Shown piece by piece: positions 35,568 to 44,500 of a DNA stretch of 64,000 bases (its first letter is position 1; every line of letters begins with the position of its first letter). Origin of the DNA: Streptomyces sp. NRRL S-37 (lineage in GTDB: Bacteria > Actinomycetota > Actinomycetes > Streptomycetales > Streptomycetaceae). The DNA lies in NCBI RefSeq assembly GCF_000721605.1, contig NZ_JOIZ01000018.1, positions 57,822-121,821 of the forward strand, read 5' to 3'. The notes below the pieces were generated by a model that had not been told where the DNA came from, ran no database searches, and saw only the letters and a list, made by a program, of their open reading frames with translations. A program made the position numbers and the translations under genes.

Positions 35568-38500
35568 CGGCGGCTCGGACAGTCCGGCGCCCGGCGCCGG
35601 GGCGACGGTGTGACCGAGCAGGTGCAGCGGTGCCGCCGTGACCCCGGCCTCCTCCATGGCGTCCCAGTGGGCCCGTGCCACCGCCGCGTCCACCAAGCCG
35701 TGCACCAGCGGCAGCCGGTCGTCCGAGGCGCGCAGCAGGGACTCGGTGCGGCAGGAGGCCAGGGTTCCCTCGATCCAGGGCTGGGCGAGGTAGCCGGCCG
35801 CCGCCGCGGCCGGGAGGTCGTCGGCGACCTCCCGGCCGGTGCTGCCGACGTGCAGCAGCCCGCCGCCCACGACCAGGACGTCGCCCCGTTCCCGCATCCG
35901 GGCCAGGGCCCGTCCGGTGTCGAAGCAGTGCGGGAAGGAGTCGTCGACCACGACGGCACCGGGCCGCAGCCGGTCGACGTCGAGTACCGCCGTCGCCCCG
36001 CTCACCGCCGTCACCAGCAGATCCGCGGCGTGCACGGCGTCCGGCAGCATCCGCTGCGCCTCGACGGCCTCCACCTCGCCGGCCAGCCCGCGCTCCCGCA
36101 GCCGGCGGCCGAGCTCCCGCAGCCGGGGCCCGCTGCCGCGCACGTCGCACAGCAGCAGACGCCGGGGCGGGCGGGCGGCCAGTGACAGCAGCAGTTCGAG
36201 CGAGGACGCGCCGATCGAACCCAGTCCGGCGAACGCCACCTCCAGGTCCGCGAGGTCCCGGCCGGTCGCGTCCAGCGCCGCGTGCACCGCCTTGACCACC
36301 GACACCACCGTTGCCGCGTGCCCCGTCGTCACTGCCGCCGGGTACTGCCGGTGCCGCAGCACGTCGAAGCCGTACCCGGTCAGCGACGGGATCATCCCGG
36401 CGAGGGACACACAGCGTGCGCCGAGGGAGGCGGCCAGCGACACCGCGCGAGCGGTGTGGTCCACCAGAGAGGCCCCCCGCCCGAGTTCGTCGGCGAACAG
36501 CGGCACGCACACGAAACCCGACCGGCCCAGCGGCGTGCGCACCGTCTCCAGCAGCCTCGGCCCGCCGTCGGGGAACAGCAGGGCGCGCATCTCGGCCCGG
36601 GGCAGCGCCGCCTCGGGCAGGCCGGCCAGCCGGGCGAGGTGCTCCGGCGCCGGCAGATAGCCGACGAGAGCCGCGTCCATCGTCCCCCGCCGCTTCCCCG
36701 GCGGGGGCACCACGACCCGGCGGTTCCCGGCCGCCCGCACCAGACGGCCGCGCACCGAGCGGACGAAGCCGTCGAGCGCGTCCGGCGAGAACGCGGCGGC
36801 GCTGCCCCGTACCGTGACCCGCAGCCCGTCACCGTCCGGCCGTACCGCCATGAACAGGTCCGTCGCCGACGACGGCGGCAGGAACATGCTGTCCGCCGCC
36901 TCCCACTCCACCCGCAGCACACCGTCGCCCCGCGGGGCCAGCGCGGCGAAGTCGAGGTGGGTGAAGAAGAACTGCGACGTCACGGGCAGACCGTCGGCGT
37001 GCCGGGGAACGACGTCCTCGTGGGCGCGCGCCTCCTCCGCCTCCGCCACGATCCGGCGCAGCGCGTCACCGAACTCCCCTTCCGTCAGGGGAGCGTCGGC
37101 CGCGCCGGCCGGCCGCACGGGTACGGCGCCGGCGAACGGCCCGAAGATCCGGTGCGCGTCGGGCAGCGCACCGTCCCGGCCGCTGACCGCCAGGCCCACG
37201 ATCAGGTCCGGCCGGCCCGTCACCGCCGTCAGCTCCTGGTAGTAGGCGGTCAGCAGCGGGGCGTACAGCGTGGTCCGCGCGGCCGAGGCGACCTTGCGCA
37301 GGGCGGCCGTCAGTGTCGCGTCGAGCGTGAACCCGGCCGACTCGAAACGCCGGCCGCCGCCCACGGCGGCGGTGCGCAGCACCGGCGGCCGGTACGGGGC
37401 GTTCAGCCGGCCGGCCCGGGCCCGGCGTTCCGCCGTGGCCGGTGCGCCGGCGCCGGACCCGGCCGCCGCCAGGACGTGGTCGCGGAAGCCGGCCCGCGGC
37501 GCGGACGGTCCGGGCACGGCACCTCCCGCCAACCGGTCGTACACCTCGGTGAGTTCCCGTATCAGCAGGGCCGAGCTGTAGCCGTCGCCGATGACATGGT
37601 GCGCGTGCACCAGCAGGACGTGTTCCCGCGGCTCCAGGGTGAGCACCCGCAGGCGTATCAACGGCCACGCCCAGGGTTCCAGGCGTCGCTCCGCCTCGGT
37701 CGCGGCCCGCTCGTCCACCTCGGCGGGCCCGGCGACTGTCTCGAAGTCGACCGGCAGCCGCAGCGACCGGGGCAGCTCCTGCTGCACGGGAGGCCGGGCA
37801 CCGGCGGGAAAGACGGTGCGCAGCATGCCGTGGCGCTCCACCAGCACGTCCACCGCCCGCTGGAAGAGGTCCGGATCCAGCGGCCCGGACAGCCGGAGCC
37901 GCGCCAGCCACGTTCCGCCGCCCGGCGAGAGCGCCTCGGCGAGGAGGAACCCGCGCTGACCGGGAGTGACCGGGAACGGGCCGGGGTCCTGGTCACCGGC
38001 CGGGACGGGCGCGGCGTCCGCGGCCCCGGAGTCCCCTCCGGCGGCGGAGTTCACGGCCCCGGAGTTCCCTCCGGCGGCGGAGTTCACGGCCCCGGAGTTC
38101 CCTTCCGCAGCGGAGTTCGCAACCTCGGAGGTCCCTCCCGCGGCGGCGTCCACGGCCTCCGCCAGGGCGGCGAGGGTGCGGTGACGGTAGATCACGGTCG
38201 GCCGGGGCAGCGGCCCCGCCCGCTCCGCGAGCCGCGCGAACACCTGCAGGACGAGCAGCGAATCACCGCCCCGTTCGAAGAAGTCGTCCTCCCGGCACAC
38301 GGCACTCACCCGCAGCACCTCGCACCAGATCGCCGCCAGCCGCCGCTCGGTCGCGGTGGCCGGGGGAGTCCTCCCGTCACCGGACGACACGTCCGGACCG
38401 GGGTCCGCCGCCGGCAGCGCCGACCGGTCCACCTTGCCGGTTCCGGTCAGCGGCAGCGCGTCGACGCACGTGATCCGCGCCGGGACCATGTACGAGGGCA

Positions 38501-41500
38501 GCAGCCCGGCAACATGCCGGCGCACCTCACCGGCGACCGGCGGTTCGGCCCCCGTCCGGGGGGTGACGAAGGCGAGCAGCCGCCCCTCGTGCGCGAGCAC
38601 CACGGCCCGCCCGACACCGGGGCAGGTCTGCAGTGCCGCCTCCACCTCGCCCGGCTCCACCCGGTTCCCGCGGATCTTCACCTGGTCGTCGAGCCGCCCC
38701 AGGAACTCCAGGACGCCGTCCGCCGACCGGCGCACCCGGTCCCCGCTGCGGTACCAGCGCCGCCCCCCGCGCATCGTGAACGCCCGCGCGGTCAGCTCCG
38801 GTTCGCCCAGATAACCGGAGGTCAGACCGGTGCCCGCGATGAGCAGCTCCCCGGCCTCACCCGGCCCGCACACGGCACCGCCGTCGTCGACCACCTCCAG
38901 CAGGGCACCGGCCGCGGGCCGCCCGATCGGCAGCCGCCGTACCCCGTCGTCCGGGCGTGCCTCGATGATGTGGCAGGTGGCGTTGACGGTCGCCTCGGTC
39001 GGCCCGTACAGGTTCGCGATGCGCGTGCCGCCGCCGAACAGGTCGAACCAGCGCCGCACGTGCTCCACGGGCAGCGCCTCACCGCCGACGTGCACCCAGC
39101 GCAGCGCCGACAGGTCCACCGGCGCCGCGCCCCGCGCCGCCCGTGCCTCGGCGGCGGACAGCAGCTGCTCCCACAGCGTCGGAACGGAACTCCACACGGT
39201 CACCCGCGCCCGCTCCACGTGCGCCAGCAGCAGCTCGGGGTCGCGCAGCAGGTGCCGGGGCACGGTCACCACGGTGCCGCCCACCATCAGCGGCGCGAGC
39301 AACTGGCGCACCGAGGCGTCGAAACACGGCGACGCGGTCTGCGCGAGACGGTCGTCGGGGCCGTAGCCGAAGGTGCCGACGGCCCAGTCGAGGTAGTTCT
39401 CCATCGCCCGGTGGGTGACCGGCACCCCCTTCGGGCGCCCCGTCGACCCGGAGGTGAAGATGACGTACGCGACCGCCCCGGGATCCGGCGTGACGGCGAC
39501 CGGACGGCCGTCGTCGGCGGGCGGGGCGTCGGCGGGCGGGGGGTCGACCGCCACCGTCCGTACGCCGGTCAGGGCCCGGGCGAGGCCCAGGGTGGGGGAG
39601 TGGCACACCACCATGGAGGCGCCCGTACGGGTCAGCTGACCGGCCAGCCGCGTCCGGGGGTGCTCCGGATCCAGCGGGACCCAGCCGGCCCCGGCCCGCA
39701 GGATGCCCACCACACCCACCACCGTGTCCGCGCCCTGCTCGGTGAGCAGCCCGACCAGGTCGCCGGGACGGACGCCGTCGGCACGCAGCCGTGCCGCGAG
39801 AGCGGCGGAGGCGCGGTCGAGTTCCCCGTACGTGAGGGACGCCTCCCCGGCGTCGACGGCGATCGCGCCGGAGTGCGCACGGAACCGGTCGAGCAGCCGG
39901 GTGACCAGGGGAACGGGTCCGCCGGGCCGGGGGGACGGCACCGGTGCGGCGGGAGTGCGCGAGGCGGCCGCCAGCTCTTCGCGGAACTCCCGGTCCAGAC
40001 GGGCCACGGTGGCCCGCTCGAACAGCGGCGCCGGGAAGTTCCACGACACGCGCAGCACCGGACCGTCCGCCCAGCACAGCAAGGACAGCCGGGTCGTCGC
40101 CGACCCGGTGCCGGCCGCGGTCGCCCGCACCTCCACCGGGCAGCCGGGAGCCGCCGCGGCCGGGAACCGGGCGAAGCTGAAGCCCGCCGGGCTCACCGTG
40201 CGGGGTCCGGCACCGTCGCCGGGCAGCAGGCCGGCCAGGTCCAGGCTGCTCACCCCGGCGTGCCGCTCGCTCTCCAGCCACCGGTGGCGCAGCCGCTCCG
40301 CCAGCGCCACGACCGGCTCCCCGTCGTCCACCTCGCACAGCAGCGGCAGGGTGTCGGCGAGCGGACCGACGAGCCGTTCCACTCCGTCGAACCGGTCGTC
40401 GCGGCCCGCCCTGGCCACGTTCACGGCGACGTCCCGGCGCCCCGTCCACCGTGCGAGGCAGCGCACGTACGCGGCGAGGAGCAGGTGGAACAGGGACACG
40501 CCGTGCGCGGCGGCGAGCCGTTCGAGACCGGCACTCGCCTCCGCGTCGAACGCGCCGTGGTGCTGCACGATCGGGCCGGTCGCGGGAGCGTCGGGATCAC
40601 CGTCGTAGGGCAGCCGCAGGGGCGCGCCGCGCGCGGCGAGACGCTCCGCCCAGTAGTGCCGGACGGCGTCCGGCACACCGGAGCGCCGCGTGCCCGCCGC
40701 GTACCGCGCGAAGTCCGGCGCAGGCGGCACCGGCGGCGGTGCGGGCTCCCCGTGCCACAGCGCGGTGTACGAGGTCCACAGTTCCTCGGCGAGGACGTTG
40801 AGGCTGTACCCGTCGGCGGCCGCGTGGTGCACGACCAGCAGGAGGTGTGCGAGTTCCGGCTCCTGGCGGAGCAGTACGGCGCGCACCGGCGGGCCCGCCG
40901 TCAGGTCGAAGGGCCGGTTGCACACGGCGGACTCGACGCCGGCCACGTCCTCGGCGGCGCAGTCGAGCACCTCGTACCAGTCCGCCACCGGAACCGGCGC
41001 CGCCACCCGCTGCGCCGGCCGTGCGCCCGAGGTGTCCACCCGCAGCCGCAGCATGCCGTGCCGCTCCGCCAGGTGCGCCAGCGCACGGCCGAGGAGGCCG
41101 GTGTCGAGCGGGCCGCGGACCGTCAGCCGCAGATGACCGCGGGCCGGGACGTCCGGGTGGAGCAGGCTGCTGGTGTGCAGTGCGAGCTGGACGGGCGTCA
41201 GCGCGAAGGGCTCGCCGTCCGGGCGGTCCGGGGCTTGGCCGTCGAGGTGGGCGGCGAGTTCGCGCACCGTCCGGTGCTCGAAGAAGAGCGTGGTGGGCAG
41301 GGACCGCCCCAGCTCCCGCTCCAGCCGCTTGACGAGATCGACGGCGCCCAGCGAGTCCAGGCCGAGGGTCAGGAACGGCGTGTCGTCGTCGACCGCCGCC
41401 GGCGGGACCTCGAGGGACCGCGCCAGCAGCTCCCGCAGTACGGCGGCCGTACCGGAGGAGGCCGGGGTCCGCCCGCGCGCCCCGTCGGCCGTGGGCGGCG

Positions 41501-44500
41501 GCACCGGCGCGGCGGAAGGCGCCACGGGCGTCAGATCGGCGAGCACCAACTGCGCCACGTCCGTGCCGCAGGCCGACCGCAGGGCCGCCAGCGCGGGCGC
41601 CGTCGCCAGCGGCCGGCCCGCGCCGGCCGCGAGACCGCCGGCGCCCCCGGCGGCGAGGCCCGTCTCGCCGAACGGACCGAGGTTCACCGACAGCCACGGG
41701 CGGCCCGCCCGCCGCTCGGCGCCGGCGAAGGAGTCGAGGAAGGCGTTCGCCGCCGCGTACGCGCCCAGGGCGCCGGCCAGGCCGGGCAGCACCGACGACA
41801 CCGACGAGAACGCGACGCACACCCCGGGGCGCTGACCGTGCCGGTCCAGCGCCTCGGCCAGCAGGACGGTGCCGAGCGTCTTCGCGCCCAGCGCGTCGGC
41901 CGTCTCCCGCACGGCCGTGCCGCGCAGACTGCCGGGCCGGGCGACTCCGGCCGCGTGGAAGACGGCGTCCAGCGGGGGCAGCCCGGCGACGAGCCGTTCG
42001 ACGTCGTCGGGGACGGTGAGGTCGGCCCTGACGTAGCGGGCGTCGGCGCCGAGCGCGGTGAGTTCCTCCAGCAGGCCCCGGGGCGGGCGGGGGGAGCGTC
42101 CTGCCAGTACGAGGACGGGGCGGGCCCGGTCCGCGAGGTGCCGGGCCAGTGCGGAGCCGATGCCTCCGGCGCCGCCCGTGATCAGGAACGTGCCGTCGGC
42201 GGGCAGCCGGTCCCCGTCGGCCGTTTCCCTCTCGGCGCGTGGCACGACGGCCCGTACCGAGCGCCGCCCGGCCCGCCAGGCGACGGCTCCTTCCGCCTGC
42301 GGCGCGGACACCTCGGCGAGCAGGGCCCGCAGGTGCTGCTCCTCGTCGTCGAGGGAGGAGAGGTCGATCCAGTTCGCGATCACCCCCGTGGACTCCTGGG
42401 GCACGGCCAGGGCGAGCCCGCCGAGGATCGCCTGGGCGGGGTCCGGGGCCTCCGGGCCGTGGCCCGTGACGTGCGCGTCCCGGGTCACCACCAGCAGGCG
42501 GCGGGCGCCGGTGCGGTCGAGCAGCGTGAGGGCTTCCCGTAGTGCCGTGACCGCCTCGTGCTGGTGCTGCTCGAGATCCGTCACCGTGTGCGGCCGGGCC
42601 GTTCCGGCGAGGAGGATCACGGTGTCCGGGGCCTCGGCGTCGTCCGCCCCTTGGACGGCGAGCCGGTCCGCCAGCCGGCGTACCGCCGTCGGGTCCGCAC
42701 CGGTCACCACGACGGCGGGGCGCGTCGGGGCGGGCCGGGGGTGGGGTCGCGCCGCTCGGCGCTCACGAGGTGCCTCCCCCAGTGCCTGAACGGCCTGGGA
42801 GGTACCCCCATCGCCCACCCTCCCCCACTCTCGGCTTCGCTCGAGCGGGGGGACCCCCATCGCCCCAGCGGCACGACTGCCCGCAGTTGGCGTGTCCTGC
42901 CACACGACGTCATACAACAAGCCCTGCACGGAGGGCCCGGGCCAGTAGGTGTGTCGCCGGTACGGGTACGGCGGGAGCGGGACCCGTCGGCAGCCCTCGT
43001 CGAGTGCCGTACGGTCCACCGGTACGCCCCGGGTCCACAGCCGTGCCACGGTCTCCAGCAACTCCCGTGCCCCGCCCGCCGCTCCGACCGCGGACACCAC
43101 GAGGACATCGCCGTCCGCCGTGACCGTCCGGGTCGGGCCGAGGTCCACGAACGTGTCGTACCCCTCCTCCACCAGACGTGCCACCGCACGGTCGAACCGC
43201 ACCGGACGCAGGGCGTGTTCGCGCAGGTGGTCCGGGGTCATCGGGGGCTGCCACGCGGCGGTGAGCGTGCTCATCACCGGCGTCGTGGGCGCCGTCGGCG
43301 CCAGCCCGCGCGCCGCGTCCGCCAGGGCCTGCGCGACCGGTTCCATCAGCGGGGAGTGGAAGGCGCGCGACACCCGCAACGGACGTACGGCCACGCCCTG
43401 TTCGATGAGCCGACGCGACGCCTCGCGGACCGCGCCGGGGACGCCGGAGATCACCAGCCGCCCCGGCCCGTTGTACGCCGCGACCGCCAGCTCACCCCCG
43501 GAGGCGTCCACCAGGGCGGCCACCTCCCGCTCCCCGGCGCCCAGTACGGCCGCCATGGCGCCCGGCGCGGTCGACCCGCCCATGAGCCGGCCCCGTTCCG
43601 CCGCGAACGTGACCGCCTCGCGCAGGGACAGCATTCCGCCCACGCAGGCGGCCGCGAGTTCGCCGACGCTGTGCCCGACGACCGCGTCGGGCCCTACGCC
43701 CCAGGCGGTCAACTGCCGGGCGAGGGCGACCCCGTGCGCCACCAGCAGCGGCTGCGCCACCTCCGTCGCGGCCAGGTCGTCCTCGGTCACGTCCGCGTCG
43801 ACGCACCAGTCCGTCAACTCCCGCCCGCAGACCCTTCCGACGAGCGCCGACGCCTCGTCGAGCGTGGTGCGGTACACCGGGGCCGTGGCGTACAGCGCCG
43901 CGCCCGGACCCGGCCGCAGGCCGCCCTGACCGGGCAGGACGAAGACGGTCCGGGGCCGGTGCGTCACCGTCCCGGTCACCGCGTCCCGACCCGTGGCGAG
44001 CCGTTCCGGCAGGTCGCCGTCGGCGACGAGCGCGAACCGGTGGGGCCGCTCGTCGCGCGCCGCGCCGGCCGTCGCGCAGACGTCGGCCTCGTCGAGTTCC
44101 GGGTGCGCGCGCAGATGCTCCGCGAGCCGCGCCGTCCACGCCTCCAGCCCTTCCGCGCTGCCCGCCGAAAGGGTCAGCAGACGGGGCCCGTCGGCCGCCC
44201 GGCTCTCGGGGCGCGCCGGCGCGGGCGGGGCCTCCTCCAGGACGGCGTGCGCGTTGGTGCCGCCGAAGCCGAAGGCGTTGACGCCCGCCCTGCGCGGCCC
44301 GTCCGACACCCAGGCCGTCTCACCGGTGACCAGGGCGAACCCGGACCGTTCCAGCGCGGGCGAGGGCGGGGTGTGGTGCAGCGAGGCGGGCAGCCGGCCG
44401 TGGCCGAGGGCCAGGACGACCTTCACCAGCGAGGGCAGCGCGGCCGCGTTCAGCAGATGCCCGATGTTGGTCTTCACCGAGCCGAGCAGCCGGGGCCGGC

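Noticed and set aside
38019..38117. Short tandem repeats considered as a CRISPR-like array
   Set aside because: The units abut each other without spacers and are translated as an in-frame linker.
36282..42542. 2,086-codon plus-strand frame opposite the megasynthase (also 42558-47708)
   Set aside because: Arg/Gly/Pro/His-rich shadow of the high-GC NRPS-PKS codons; no domain, and every catalytic motif is on the minus strand.
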